Part shown: one piece after another, positions 1 to 8,862 of the stretch
Numbering within the stretch: position 1 is the stretch's first letter
How the letters are laid out: each line of letters begins with the position of its first letter
Source of the DNA: Actinomycetota bacterium
GTDB lineage: Bacteria > Actinomycetota > Actinomycetes > Nanopelagicales > Nanopelagicaceae
Length of the DNA stretch: 16,439 bases
Assembly (NCBI GenBank): GCA_009704285.1
Contig: WLEM01000001.1
Location: forward strand, 1 to 16,439
Reading direction: 5' to 3'
Notes under the pieces: model-generated
Told to the model about the DNA's origin: nothing
Database searches by the model: none
Seen by the model: only the letters and a program-made list of their open reading frames with translations
Program-made: the position numbers and the translations under genes

Positions 1-191
1 CTGGCGCCTGGTTCACCTACGAGGGTGATCAACTAGGTCAGGGTAAAGAAAATGCCCGTGCCTTCTTAATTGATAATCCAGATCTAGCCAATGATATTGA
101 GAAGAAGATCCGGGCATCATATGTGCCAGCTGAAATCGACCCTGCATTAGTTGCAGCAGTTGATGAGGCCACAGCTGATGTTGAGTTCTAA
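1..191 (+). CDS. recA: RecA recombinase, C-terminal fragment
   Basis: Only the last 62 codons are inside the window, read from base 3 to the TAA at 189-191. The fragment begins [19 protein letters not shown], the conserved end of the RecA core (the SGAWF..Y....GQGREN block). A short acidic tail follows (residues such as DEATADVEF), as in other RecA C-termini. RecA forms filaments on single-stranded DNA, drives homologous strand exchange and triggers LexA self-cleavage. The gene for its modulator RecX follows after 23 bases, the usual actinobacterial recA-recX pairing, so the two are probably co-transcribed. The promoter, the start and the ATPase motifs lie outside the window. Confidence 0.96.
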   Translation, partial: GAWFTYEGDQLGQGKENARAFLIDNPDLANDIEKKIRASYVPAEIDPALVAAVDEATADVEF

Positions 192-214
192 TCTCTAACT
201 CATTTAAAAATACC

Positions 215-703
215 TTGAAGAGGTCAAACGAGGTAGTAGCTGATCCCTACTCAGAGGCGATGTCGATTGCGTTATTCGCTCTCGCTCCACGTGCAAAGAG
301 TAGGGATGAGTTATTTAAGCAGTTATTAAAACGAGGGGTTGAATCAGAGACGGCAAATGCGGTCCTGGACTCTTTAGAGTTACAAGGTTTGTTAAATGAT
401 TTAGAGTTTGCAAAATTATGGAGTGAATCAAGGCAGCGGGCAAAGAAGTTAAGTAAGCGGGTAATTGCCGGTGAGCTTCGCACCAAAGGGGTTTCGCAAG
501 ACATTATTAATGAGGTAATTGAAGAGATCGACGATGAATCTGAGTACAACCAAGCATTTTTGTTAGCAGAGCGAAAATATAAATCAATCTCACATCTAGA
601 TCCTGAGGTCATCTACCGAAGAATCTCAGGGTTACTTGCTCGCAAAGGTTATGGTCATGGAATTTGTGCCAGAATCATGCGGGAGTTAAGCGGCGGAGTT
701 TAA
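215..703 (+). CDS. recX: RecX, regulator of RecA
   Basis: This is a 162-residue protein made of short helical repeats, the normal size for RecX. The first repeat carries [18 protein letters not shown] (about residues 25-42), the typical RecX/OraA 'R..S..EL...L..KG' pattern. The next has [14 protein letters not shown], matching the conserved 'D..FA..W...R' signature. RecX binds RecA filaments and usually limits their extension. The start is uncertain. TTG at 215 gives the full length but has no clear Shine-Dalgarno sequence. ATG at 260 is the first in-frame ATG and would remove 15 residues ahead of the first repeat. The gene follows recA by 23 bases and precedes miaB by 17. The family is clear; only the exact start is open. 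Confidence 0.9.
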   Translation: MKRSNEVVADPYSEAMSIALFALAPRAKSRDELFKQLLKRGVESETANAVLDSLELQGLLNDLEFAKLWSESRQRAKKLSKRVIAGELRTKGVSQDIINEVIEEIDDESEYNQAFLLAERKYKSISHLDPEVIYRRISGLLARKGYGHGICARIMRELSGGV

Positions 704-720
704 CAAGTAGAATTAGGCGT

Positions 721-2157
721 ATGCCTACCTTTGTAGTTGAAACCTACGGCTGTCAGATGAATGTTCATGACTCCGAACGTATCTCAGGTTTATTACTAGA
801 TGCTGGTTACACCCAGGCCTTGGCAGATACCCAACCAGATTTGGTGGTCTTTAACACCTGCGCAGTTAGAGAAAATGCAGATAACAAACTTTATGGAAAT
901 CTCTCCTTCTTAGCACCACGCAAAAAGAGTGATCCAAACTTTCAAATTGCAGTTGGTGGTTGCATGGCTCAAAAAGATCAAGATGCGATCATTAAGCGCG
1001 CCCCATATGTAGATGTGGTCTTTGGAACTCACAATATTGGCTCACTGCCAGTGTTGCTGGAGCGGGCAAGAGTTGAGGAGCAATCTCAGGTTGAGATAAA
1101 GGAGTCATTAGAGCATTTTCCATCCACTCTGCCAGTTAAACGAGATTCAGCCTTTTCTGCCTGGGTTTCAGTTTCAGTAGGTTGTAATAACACCTGCACA
1201 TTTTGCATTGTCCCTGCGTTGCGCGGAATTGAAAAAGATCGCACCATGGCTGAGATTATGAAAGAGGTCAGAGCTTTAGTTGATCAAGGGGTAATTGAAA
1301 TTACCTTACTTGGCCAAAATGTAAATGCATATGGGGTTGATTTTGGTGACCGACAAGCTTTTGCAAAATTACTTCGCGAATGTGGCAAGGTTGAAGGATT
1401 AGAGCGGGTCAGATTTATGTCCCCTCATCCAAGAGATTTTACCGATGATGTAATTGAGGCGATGGCAGAAACAAAAAATGTTATGCCACATCTTCATATG
1501 CCGTTGCAATCTGGCAGTAATCAGATTTTACAAGCTATGCGCAGGTCATACCGAAGAGAGCGATACCTTGGCATTTTAGAAAAGGTTAGATCAGCAATGC
1601 CAGAGGCAGCGATTACTACCGACATAATTGTTGGCTTTCCAGGAGAAAGTGATGAAGATTTTGAGCAGACCATTGATTTAGTAAAGCAGGCAAGATTTTC
1701 AGCTGCCTATACATTCCAATACTCAAAACGACCTGGTACACCTGCGGCAACTATGCCTAATCAGATTCCAGATGATGTGATGGCGCAGCGATACAACCAA
1801 CTCCATAAGATTCAACAGGAGATTTCAAAGAGTGAAAACGAAAGATTAATTGGCAAAACTGTTGAGCTATTAATCTCTGGCCATGAAGGCCGTCATGATC
1901 TGGATCTAAATCGAATGAATGGCAGAAGTGCTGATTTTCGTCTGACCCATTTTGATAACTCAGTTGCAAAAGCTCGACCTGGTGATTTAGTAAAGGTTGA
2001 GGTAGTTGAGGCATTTGCAAACCATATTGTTGCTGGGCAGCCAATCTCAGTTGTCCAGACCAAAGGCGGTGATGCCCATGCTAGGTGGGTTGCCGACAAT
2101 GGCGATAAGAAGATTTTGCTAGGGATACCAACTCTGGCCTCATTAAAATCACTATGA
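721..2157 (+). CDS. miaB: tRNA-2-methylthio-N6-dimethylallyladenosine synthase (radical SAM MiaB)
   Basis: MiaB is a 478-residue radical-SAM methylthiotransferase that converts i6A37 to ms2i6A37 in tRNAs reading UNN codons. The N-terminal UPF0004 domain supplies the three cysteines for the auxiliary [4Fe-4S] cluster: C11 (TYGCQMN), C47 (FNTCAVR) and C81 (VGGCMAQ). The radical-SAM CxxxCxxC motif is C155/C159/C162 (GCNNTCTFC). A C-terminal TRAM-like RNA-binding domain covers about residues 370-455. I chose ATG at 721 because the family begins right before the 'ETYGCQMN' block. The frame is open back to a TTG at 664, but that adds 19 residues overlapping recX. The stop overlaps the miaA start by four bases (ATGA), coupling it to the enzyme that makes its substrate. 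Confidence 0.96.
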   Translation: MPTFVVETYGCQMNVHDSERISGLLLDAGYTQALADTQPDLVVFNTCAVRENADNKLYGNLSFLAPRKKSDPNFQIAVGGCMAQKDQDAIIKRAPYVDVVFGTHNIGSLPVLLERARVEEQSQVEIKESLEHFPSTLPVKRDSAFSAWVSVSVGCNNTCTFCIVPALRGIEKDRTMAEIMKEVRALVDQGVIEITLLGQNVNAYGVDFGDRQAFAKLLRECGKVEGLERVRFMSPHPRDFTDDVIEAMAETKNVMPHLHMPLQSGSNQILQAMRRSYRRERYLGILEKVRSAMPEAAITTDIIVGFPGESDEDFEQTIDLVKQARFSAAYTFQYSKRPGTPAATMPNQIPDDVMAQRYNQLHKIQQEISKSENERLIGKTVELLISGHEGRHDLDLNRMNGRSADFRLTHFDNSVAKARPGDLVKVEVVEAFANHIVAGQPISVVQTKGGDAHARWVADNGDKKILLGIPTLASLKSL

Positions 2158-3056
2158 GTTTGATAATAATCTGTGGTGCTACTGCAACTGGAAAGAGTGA
2201 GTTAGCGCTATCGGTTGCAAAGCAATTAGATGCGCAAATTGTTAATGCAGATTCAATGCAGGTTTATCGGGGAATGGATATTGGAACTGCAAAGCTTGCC
2301 CTTGAAGATCGGCAAGGAGTTGCCCACCACCTATTAGATCTACTTGAGATAAATCAGGAGGCAAATGTCTCTTGGTATCAAGGATTAGCTCGAGCGAAAA
2401 TTGATGAAATTTTGCAAAGTGGAAAATCAGTTGTGGTAGTTGGTGGCACTGGTCTTTATATCAAAGCGATTTTAGATGATTTAAATTTTCCAGATACTGA
2501 TCCAGTAGTGCGCCAGCAGATCACCGATGAGGCGCAAATAGTAGGTAATGACCAAATGCATGAACGTTTGGCCAAGTTAGATCCAGCAGCAGCCCTTGCC
2601 ATTCCAAAAGAGAATATTCGAAGAGTTATTAGAGCACTAGAGGTAATCCAAATAACCGGTAAACCATTTACCGCCAATCTGCCACGGCAGGCAAGTAGTA
2701 AATACCCAGCAGCCAAACAATTTGGCTTGGTGCTTGATCGCGAAAATTTAGATAGCAAGATTGACAAAAGAGTTGAGGATATGTGGGCAAAGGGTTTTGT
2801 GCGCGAAGTAATGCAATTGATGACCAAGGGGTTAGAGCAGGCAACCACTGCAAAAATGGCGCTTGGGTATAGCCAGATTATGAATTACTTAAATGGTGAG
2901 TGTGATGAAGCCTTTGCCAAAGAGGAGACAAAGCGGGTAACCCGTGCCTATGCCAGAAGACAAGAGACCTGGTTTTCTCGTGATGATCGAATCAAGTGGC
3001 TGGCTCCAGAAAGTAGCTCCGGACGGTTAGAAAAACTGTTGGCTAGTATTAATTAA
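2154..3056 (+). CDS. miaA: tRNA dimethylallyltransferase (MiaA)
   Basis: MiaA is a 300-residue enzyme that transfers a dimethylallyl group to N6 of A37 in tRNA, giving i6A37, which MiaB then methylthiolates. A P-loop sits at residues 8-15 (GATATGKS). It is followed by [17 protein letters not shown] (31-47), the diagnostic MiaA block in which D33 and the following residues contact substrate. [12 protein letters not shown] lies near residue 98. The C-terminal [13 protein letters not shown] segment is the conserved tRNA-contacting region. The length is normal for actinobacteria. The ATG at 2154 overlaps the miaB stop (ATGA) and the TAA at 3054-3056 overlaps the dapF ATG, so translation is probably coupled on both sides. 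Confidence 0.96.
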   Translation: MSLIIICGATATGKSELALSVAKQLDAQIVNADSMQVYRGMDIGTAKLALEDRQGVAHHLLDLLEINQEANVSWYQGLARAKIDEILQSGKSVVVVGGTGLYIKAILDDLNFPDTDPVVRQQITDEAQIVGNDQMHERLAKLDPAAALAIPKENIRRVIRALEVIQITGKPFTANLPRQASSKYPAAKQFGLVLDRENLDSKIDKRVEDMWAKGFVREVMQLMTKGLEQATTAKMALGYSQIMNYLNGECDEAFAKEETKRVTRAYARRQETWFSRDDRIKWLAPESSSGRLEKLLASIN

Positions 3057-3850
3057 TGATGAAAGCTACCTACGGTCATGGCACACATAATGACTTTGTA
3101 TTGGTATTTGATGAGAATGATCAAGTGCAATTTACCAAGGATCAGATAAAACGAATCTGTGATCGCACAACTGGTATTGGTAGTGATGGATTTATAAAAA
3201 TTATTAAAAAAGATGGCAGCTGGTTTATGGATTACTTAAATGCCGATGGCAGTGTGGCTGAGATGTGTGGCAATGGCATTCGGGTTATGGCTAGATACTT
3301 AACTGCTAACGGACATCAACCAAGTGGGATTTATGCGATTAATACAAGGGCGGGTAGAAAGTTTCTCTCAGTTCCAGATACTGGTGATATCTCAGTAAAT
3401 ATGGGTCAGGTTTCTCAGGTGCCGGGGGAGATTTCAGTAATGGCTAACGGCAATACTTTTTTGGGAGTTAATGTTGATATGGGAAATCCTCATGCAGTTG
3501 TCTTTGTGGATGAGATGGATCAAATTGGTGATTTGAAAACTGCGCCAATTGTTGAACCAAAAGATGAGTATCCAGAGGGTGTAAATGTTGAGTTTGTTAA
3601 GTTTTTAGAAAACGGGGAGCTACAGATGCGAGTTCATGAGCGAGGCGTGGGCGAGACCCAATCATGTGGCACCGGAACCTGCGCAGTTGCATTAGCTGCC
3701 ACAATCAAGAGGAGAAAATCTTTACCGATCAAATGGGTGATTAATACCCCAGGTGGTCGATTAAGTGTTGATATTGATGGCCACAGCAATGCGACTTTAT
3801 CTGGACCGGCTGTATTGGTTAAAGAGGTTGAGTTGGATCAATTTCTGTGA
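3056..3850 (+). CDS. dapF: Diaminopimelate epimerase
   Basis: DapF interconverts LL- and meso-diaminopimelate without a cofactor, serving lysine and peptidoglycan synthesis in the cytoplasm. The protein is 264 residues. The two catalytic cysteines are visible: C71 in EMCGNGIR and C204 in GETQSCGTGTC. The N-terminal GHGTHNDFVLV block and the GNPHAVVFVD block (about 143-152) are also typical of DapF. The start is the ATG at 3056, which shares a base with the miaA stop (TAATG). A second ATG at 3059 follows at once and could be used instead. The gene lies between miaA and hflX, the common actinobacterial arrangement, and its stop overlaps the hflX GTG start (GTGA). Confidence 0.96.
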   Translation: MMKATYGHGTHNDFVLVFDENDQVQFTKDQIKRICDRTTGIGSDGFIKIIKKDGSWFMDYLNADGSVAEMCGNGIRVMARYLTANGHQPSGIYAINTRAGRKFLSVPDTGDISVNMGQVSQVPGEISVMANGNTFLGVNVDMGNPHAVVFVDEMDQIGDLKTAPIVEPKDEYPEGVNVEFVKFLENGELQMRVHERGVGETQSCGTGTCAVALAATIKRRKSLPIKWVINTPGGRLSVDIDGHSNATLSGPAVLVKEVELDQFL

Positions 3851-5307
3851 GCAATAAGAAATCAGATTCAGGTGATGGGCTAGAGATCGATATCGATACA
3901 TTAATTAGAGAAAATGCCCAAGCGGTTGCAGATTATGAGTTACAGGAATCTCCAGAGAGTCAAAACCAAGATCTACAAGATCGACAAGCTTTGCGCAGAG
4001 TCAGTGGTTTATCTACTGAGTTACAAGATGTTTCCGATGCTGAGTATCGTCAATTACGTTTAGAAAAAGTTGTATTAGTTGGAGTTTGGACTGAAGGAAC
4101 TGCAAAGGATGCGGAGAACTCAATAAAGGAGCTGGCCGCCCTTGCTGAGACTGCTGGCTCCCAAGTTATGGAGGCGTTAATTCAACGCCGAGATAAACCA
4201 GATTCTGCGACATTTATTGGCTCTGGAAAAGTTAAAGAGGTGCGGGATGCGGTGGTTGCAACCGGCGCTGACACAGTGGTCTGTGATGGTGAGTTATCAC
4301 CGGCGCAACTTCGAACTCTGGAACAAAAAGTGAAGGTGAAGGTAATTGATCGAACTGCTTTGATTTTAGATATTTTTGCTCAGCACGCAAAAAGCCGCGA
4401 AGGTAAGGCGCAGGTTGAGTTAGCTCAGATGTCTTACATGTTGCCAAGGTTGCGTGGTTGGGGTGATTCATTATCAAGACAAGCAGGAGGCATCGGCGGA
4501 CGTGGACCTGGTGAAACAAAGATAGAAACTGATCGACGAAGAATCAATGACAAGATGTCGAAATTACGTCGTGAGATTAAGGAGATGAAAGTATCTCGAG
4601 ATACAAAACGAAGTGAGCGGCGCAAAAATAATATTCCCTCAGTTGCAATTGCCGGTTATACAAATGCTGGTAAATCATCGTTGTTAAACCGTTTAACAGG
4701 TGCTGATGTATTGGTAGAAAATGCCTTGTTTGCAACCCTTGATCCAACTGTGAGAAAAACTGAGAGCTCAGATGGTCGAATTTATACCTTGGTCGATACT
4801 GTGGGATTTGTAAGACACCTACCTCACCAGTTAGTGGAAGCCTTTAAATCAACACTAGAAGAGGTTTCAGAATCAGATTTGATTGTCCATGTTGTAGATG
4901 GTGCTCACCCAGATCCACAAGAGCAGTTAAGAGCTGTTCGACAGGTGATAAGTGAGATCGGCGGCGGTGAGATCATGGAGATAATTGCAATTAATAAAGC
5001 AGATGTTGCTGCTCCTGAGGTATTAATGGAGCTTCTTCGTATTGAAAGCAATGCTTATGCAATTTCTGCAAGAACTGGATATGGCATTGAAACATTGGTT
5101 AAAGCAATTGAATCTGCATTGCCAAAACCTAAGGTTGAGATTACGGCGATAATTCCTTTTAGTAGAGGAGATTTAGTAAGTGCTGTGCATGAGACTGGTG
5201 AAATTATCTCGGAGGAGTACCTACCTGAGGGAACAAAACTTCATGCGATGGTTGGTGGAGCGTTGGCAAGAAAAATCGAGATGTTAGAGGAAAAACTTAA
5301 ACAATAA
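3847..5307 (+). CDS. hflX: GTPase HflX (ribosome-splitting / 50S-associated)
   Basis: HflX is a 486-residue GTPase that binds the large ribosomal subunit and rescues or splits stalled ribosomes under stress. The N-terminal HflX domain shows the family block DSATFIGSGKVKE (119-131). A coiled, basic stretch follows from about residue 218 (GRGPGETKIETDRRRI and onward). GTPase motifs are G1 at 270-277 (GYTNAGKS), G2 around TLDPTVR (298-303), G3 DTVG (317-320) and G4 NKAD (383-386). The first 65 or so residues are acidic and low in complexity, as in many actinobacterial homologues. The start is the GTG at 3847, overlapping the dapF stop by four bases. The last 11 bases overlap the 3' end of the opposite-strand epimerase gene. 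Confidence 0.96.
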   Translation: MSNKKSDSGDGLEIDIDTLIRENAQAVADYELQESPESQNQDLQDRQALRRVSGLSTELQDVSDAEYRQLRLEKVVLVGVWTEGTAKDAENSIKELAALAETAGSQVMEALIQRRDKPDSATFIGSGKVKEVRDAVVATGADTVVCDGELSPAQLRTLEQKVKVKVIDRTALILDIFAQHAKSREGKAQVELAQMSYMLPRLRGWGDSLSRQAGGIGGRGPGETKIETDRRRINDKMSKLRREIKEMKVSRDTKRSERRKNNIPSVAIAGYTNAGKSSLLNRLTGADVLVENALFATLDPTVRKTESSDGRIYTLVDTVGFVRHLPHQLVEAFKSTLEEVSESDLIVHVVDGAHPDPQEQLRAVRQVISEIGGGEIMEIIAINKADVAAPEVLMELLRIESNAYAISARTGYGIETLVKAIESALPKPKVEITAIIPFSRGDLVSAVHETGEIISEEYLPEGTKLHAMVGGALARKIEMLEEKLKQ

Positions 5308-6301
5308 ATCCATTTGGGAATGGATCAGATGGATCTAGTAGCCAGGTTGCCTCTCCCATTACCCAAGCTCTACCGGTAACAGTTGGCACAACCGCAGGCA
5401 GTGTTCCCACTGTTGTGTGCTCCTTAATTCTTCCTTCAAATTGTGAGCCAATCCAAGATTCATTTATCAAAACATCAGAGTCTTTAAACTCTCCTCTTGC
5501 CACCATCTGAGCAAGACGAGCACTAGTTCCGGTGCCACAAGGGGATCTATCAAACCAGCCAGGGTGGATTGCCATGGCATTCTTCCAGTGAAGTGGGTTC
5601 TTACCCGCAGTTATGAAATCAATGTGATGGCAAACTGCGATGCCAGGATTTTCAGGGTGAACTGGCCGATTCTGTTGATTTATTGCATCGCTAATTGCAA
5701 GCCCAGCTGTTAAAAACTTTTGGCCATTCTCACGTTTAAACTCGATGCCAACTCTTTCAATAGGAATGATTGCATAAAAGTTGCCACCAAATGCCATGTC
5801 ATATTTAATTTTTCCATATCCTGGAACATCCACTGTTTGATCAAGTTGATAGGAAAATGATGGGACATTAGTTAAGGTAACTTTTTCAGCCTTGCCATCT
5901 TTAACTTGGACATCTACAACTACTAATCCTGCGGGGGTATCAAGGCGTACTGTTGTTATTGGTTCTGTGACAGGCACTAAATTCTTTTCAACTAAGACTG
6001 TGGCAACACCAATGGTGCCATGGCCACACATCGGTAGACATCCTGAAACCTCAATGAAAATTACGCCCCAGTCAGCATCAGGGCGAGTAGGTTTTTGAAG
6101 AATCGCACCACTCATAGCTGGATGTCCACGTGGTTCATACATCAGCCACTGACGGATGTAATCCATATTGGCCATAAAGTTCAGCCGTTTTTCAAACATG
6201 GTGCTACCAGGGATCTCATCAACCCCGCTAGTAACTACCCGAGTTGGCATTCCTTCAGTATGCGACTCAACCGTAGTAACGGTGCGCAGACTATTTTTCA
6301 T
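5297..6301 (-). CDS. lhpA: 4-hydroxyproline 2-epimerase (proline racemase family)
   Basis: This 334-residue protein belongs to the proline racemase family. Both catalytic cysteines are present: C92 in PMCGHGTIG and C255 in DRSPCGTGTSA. Two cysteines indicate a racemase/epimerase; the trans-3-hydroxyproline dehydratases of this family carry threonine at the second site. The family includes proline racemase and 4-hydroxyproline epimerase, which are hard to separate by sequence alone. The neighbouring hydroxyproline dehydrogenase and deaminase genes favour the epimerase, which turns trans-4-hydroxy-L-proline into cis-4-hydroxy-D-proline. The ATG at 6299-6301 lies four bases past the stop of the deaminase gene, with an AGAAAG ribosome-binding site inside that gene's end. 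It is the last gene of the five-gene minus-strand operon, and its 3' end overlaps hflX by 11 bases. Confidence 0.87.
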   Translation of the reverse strand: MKNSLRTVTTVESHTEGMPTRVVTSGVDEIPGSTMFEKRLNFMANMDYIRQWLMYEPRGHPAMSGAILQKPTRPDADWGVIFIEVSGCLPMCGHGTIGVATVLVEKNLVPVTEPITTVRLDTPAGLVVVDVQVKDGKAEKVTLTNVPSFSYQLDQTVDVPGYGKIKYDMAFGGNFYAIIPIERVGIEFKRENGQKFLTAGLAISDAINQQNRPVHPENPGIAVCHHIDFITAGKNPLHWKNAMAIHPGWFDRSPCGTGTSARLAQMVARGEFKDSDVLINESWIGSQFEGRIKEHTTVGTLPAVVPTVTGRAWVMGEATWLLDPSDPFPNGFIV

Positions 6302-6305
6302 TTAC

Positions 6306-7208
6306 TTACTTTCTATTTTTATAGAAATCTAAGACTTGCTTAATATCTTTATTTAGCTGGGCTAAATCATTTGCTGGCAGTGGCAACCTTGGCAGTCTTG
6401 TAGGGCCGCCATATCGACCAACTGCATCCATAGCTACCTTGATTGCAACTATGAACTCTTTACGGCTATCCCAGTTAAATAAGTTATGAACTGCAGCATA
6501 AATTGGTTTGGCCTTGGCGTAATCACCTGCTAAACAGAGATTGTAAAGTTCTACAGATTCCTTTGGAAGCGCGTTTGGAAAACCTGCGATCCAACCCACA
6601 ACTCCACCAGTTGATAACTCAAGCAGAACATCATCTGCGCCAACTAGTACTTCAATTCTTGGTGCGTAATGATGTAATTGCCAAACTCGACGAACATCAC
6701 CAGAGAACTCCTTTATTGCCACAACATTCTCGGCAGCATCGGCAATTCGAGCAACTAACTGCGGAGTTAGATCAACCTTGGTATCAAAGGGATTGTTATA
6801 AGCAATAATCGGTAAGCCAACTTTGCTTACCTCTTTGTAATGAGCAATTATCTCTTCATCATTTGCACGGTATGCCGTTGGTGGCAAAAGCATTACGCAC
6901 TTTGCACCCATCTCAGCAGCTTGTTCAGTCCAGCGACGTGATTCAGCAGCACCGTAGGCAGCAACGCCTGGGACTACATTAAAACCAGCAGGTGCTGCAT
7001 CTAGTGCAGTTTTTAAAACCTTGGTCCGCTCTTCTGGAGTTAATACTTGGTACTCACCAAGTGAACCATTTGGAATTGCGCCATGAACTCCATTAGCAGC
7101 CTGCCATTTAATGTGATCTGCATACTTATCAAAATCAACTGATAGATCTGCTTTAAACGGTAGTGCAGTTGCAGTTAATACGCCATGCCAGGGTTTAGTA
7201 GTTGTCAT
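6306..7208 (-). CDS. lhpC: Probable pyrroline-4-hydroxy-2-carboxylate deaminase (DapA/DHDPS family)
   Basis: This is a 300-residue TIM-barrel protein of the DapA/N-acetylneuraminate lyase family. The Schiff-base lysine is K166 (VVAIKEFSGD), the catalytic tyrosine Y137 (IIAYNNP), and the substrate-carboxylate loop is NGSLGEY (47-53) instead of the GTTGE usual in true DapA. Given its neighbours, it probably deaminates and dehydrates 1-pyrroline-4-hydroxy-2-carboxylate to 2-oxoglutarate semialdehyde. A lysine-pathway DapA is less likely here: the gene is away from dapF and inside a hydroxyproline operon. I chose ATG at 7206-7208, which has TAAGG seven bases upstream, where the upstream gene's stop codon doubles as part of the ribosome-binding site. 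The TTG at 7214 would add two residues and has worse spacing. Confidence 0.82.
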   Translation of the reverse strand: MTTTKPWHGVLTATALPFKADLSVDFDKYADHIKWQAANGVHGAIPNGSLGEYQVLTPEERTKVLKTALDAAPAGFNVVPGVAAYGAAESRRWTEQAAEMGAKCVMLLPPTAYRANDEEIIAHYKEVSKVGLPIIAYNNPFDTKVDLTPQLVARIADAAENVVAIKEFSGDVRRVWQLHHYAPRIEVLVGADDVLLELSTGGVVGWIAGFPNALPKESVELYNLCLAGDYAKAKPIYAAVHNLFNWDSRKEFIVAIKVAMDAVGRYGGPTRLPRLPLPANDLAQLNKDIKQVLDFYKNRK

Positions 7209-7217
7209 AGCCAAACC

Positions 7218-8603
7218 TTATTCGCCCACTGCTAAAACACCAAGTGGAATTGGTGTGATGATTGGGCGGTTAGCAGCAGAGTAACGATCAGTATCAGTAG
7301 GTGAGATTTTTAATTCACTGGCAACTAGATCAACAACTGACCGGCCACAGACCCTGCCTTGGCATAAACCCATTCCGCAACGGGTTAATAGTTTTGCAGT
7401 TCTAGAATCTGTTGCACCTAACTCATTGACTGCATACTTCAGATTTCCAACTGTGACCTCTTCGCATCTGCAGATTACGGTTTGATCATTTAACCAAGAG
7501 ATCCAGCCAGCCTTAACTGGGTAAGATTTAATTAAAGCATCTGCAAATCTCTGCCTTTTGGCTCGTCGCTTTCGGTGAGCTTTAAGGATTTCAACTTTGC
7601 AACCAACAAATTTAGCTGCGCTAATTCCAGCAATTACTCCCTCTGCCATCGAAAGTTCTGCGCCACCGATGCCAGTTATCTCGCCAGCAACAAAAACTCC
7701 AGGAATTGAGCTTTGCTGATTACCATCTGCTGATACAACTACGCCACCATCTTTAGCAACTATTTGCTTACAACCTAGCGCGCCAGCTAATGATGTATCG
7801 GCGGTAAATCCCCAACCCACAGCAGCCACATCACATTTAACATTTCTTACCTTCTTAACTTTGAAGTTGCCCCGAATTGTGGCCACATCAACTGACTCCA
7901 AATTTCCTTCACTATTCTTATGAGCTGCAATCACTGCAGTTGCAAATCTTGCTCGTACTTTGGCTTGGCTAATAGTTTTTACGTAATAGAAAGCTTCTTT
8001 CAACTTTCCAACATTTTCTAACATAACAAAAGGGGAGAGTAACCATCTTGCAGAATTATTTGCTTCTAGTAACTCAACTACCTCACCACCGGCTTTAACT
8101 ACACCTGCAGCTACTGGTAGTAAAAAAGGACCACTTCCGGCAACTACTACCTTCTTTCCTGCTAAGACGCCATGGCCTTTAAGTAATGATTGCACGCCAC
8201 CAGGAGTCATTACACCTGGTGTATCCCAACCTGGAAATGGCAAAGTACGGTCATATGCTCCAGTACATAAAATTAAGTTCTTAGTATTGATAATCTTCTC
8301 AACACCATTTTGAATTACCCGTAAGGTATTAACTCCATCTTTGTGAGTTGCACTCCAGATTTGAGCACCACTTAAAACCTCAATCTCCTTACGTGCCTTA
8401 ACGGCATTGATCAGAATCAATCCAGTATCTAGATCAAAATGTTGATCACGTTGAGACCCAACATCATCTGATGACATACGCCAGTACTGGCCACCTAATC
8501 TTGGATTGCTATCAATTAATAAAACTGGCGCACCTGCAGCAGCAGCAGCTAGAGCTGCACTTAATCCGGCAGGACCGGCACCAACTATTACAACATTATG
8601 CAT
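7218..8603 (-). CDS. lhpE: D-hydroxyproline dehydrogenase, FAD/[2Fe-2S] (alpha-type) subunit
   Basis: This 461-residue flavoprotein belongs to the family of opine, octopine and D-hydroxyproline dehydrogenase large subunits. The N-terminal FAD-binding Rossmann motif is GAGPAG (residues 8-13), with GGQYWR (37-42) typical of the family. A second dinucleotide motif, AGSGPFLLP, lies at 155-163. The segment VFVAGEITGIGG (303-314) closes the FAD site. The C-terminus is a BFD-like [2Fe-2S] domain with C378 and C380 (ICRCEE) plus C409 and C414 (RCGMGLC). It probably works with the two upstream genes as one membrane- or carrier-linked dehydrogenase oxidising cis-4-hydroxy-D-proline. The start is ATG at 8601-8603, eight bases inside the 3' end of the small-subunit gene; a TTG at 8612 is possible. 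Confidence 0.84.
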   Translation of the reverse strand: MHNVVIVGAGPAGLSAALAAAAAGAPVLLIDSNPRLGGQYWRMSSDDVGSQRDQHFDLDTGLILINAVKARKEIEVLSGAQIWSATHKDGVNTLRVIQNGVEKIINTKNLILCTGAYDRTLPFPGWDTPGVMTPGGVQSLLKGHGVLAGKKVVVAGSGPFLLPVAAGVVKAGGEVVELLEANNSARWLLSPFVMLENVGKLKEAFYYVKTISQAKVRARFATAVIAAHKNSEGNLESVDVATIRGNFKVKKVRNVKCDVAAVGWGFTADTSLAGALGCKQIVAKDGGVVVSADGNQQSSIPGVFVAGEITGIGGAELSMAEGVIAGISAAKFVGCKVEILKAHRKRRAKRQRFADALIKSYPVKAGWISWLNDQTVICRCEEVTVGNLKYAVNELGATDSRTAKLLTRCGMGLCQGRVCGRSVVDLVASELKISPTDTDRYSAANRPIITPIPLGVLAVGE

Positions 8604-8862
8604 CGCTACCAACCTGCCTCTGCACCTTCATGCCAGGCTTTGCTTCAATTAAACAAGCTCGTTGATTACTAACCCCATCAACTACAACTAAGCAATCAAA
8701 ACAAACGCCGATGCCGCAAAATATACCTCGGTCGTTGTTATTGAATCTTGTTTTGCGCAAAGACCGTTGGTTAGCTGCCAGTAGCGCTGCCCCAATAGAT
8801 TGCCCAGAGATAGCGGTGATGGTTTGATCATCAAATGTGAATTCAAGATTAGATTGCGACAT
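8596..8862 (-). CDS. lhpF: D-hydroxyproline dehydrogenase, small [2Fe-2S] (gamma-type) subunit
   Basis: This small protein of 88 residues has a ferredoxin fold of the Fer2_4 type. Four cysteines, C49, C54, C57 and C70, form a C-x4-C-x2-C-x12-C pattern (IFCGIGVCFDC, then RAC), which binds a plant-type [2Fe-2S] cluster. The same domain is found at the N-terminus of sarcosine oxidase alpha and as a separate small subunit in heteromeric proline/hydroxyproline dehydrogenases. It likely passes electrons between the flavin subunits. The start is ATG at 8860-8862, with AGGA five to six bases upstream. The frame is open to 8940, but the extra 26 residues lie within the upstream gene and look nothing like the family. 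It overlaps the upstream gene by 14 bases and the downstream one by 8. Confidence 0.85.
   Translation of the reverse strand: MSQSNLEFTFDDQTITAISGQSIGAALLAANQRSLRKTRFNNNDRGIFCGIGVCFDCLVVVDGVSNQRACLIEAKPGMKVQRQVGSDA

Noticed and set aside
664..720. MiaB extension starting at a TTG at 664
   Set aside because: It adds 19 residues overlapping recX. The family begins just before the first cluster cysteine, which fits ATG at 721.
2456..2848. Long antisense open frame within miaA (and similar ones inside recX, hflX, comEC and lhpB)
   Set aside because: They lie fully within well-supported genes, have no ribosome-binding sites and show no recognisable domains.
5297..6301. trans-3-hydroxyproline dehydratase
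   Set aside because: Both active-site positions are cysteines (C92 and C255). The dehydratases have threonine at the second one.
6306..7208. Lysine-pathway DapA (4-hydroxy-tetrahydrodipicolinate synthase)
   Set aside because: The GSLGE loop differs from the usual GTTGE, and the gene lies within a hydroxyproline operon, not with dapF. It is still not excluded by sequence alone.
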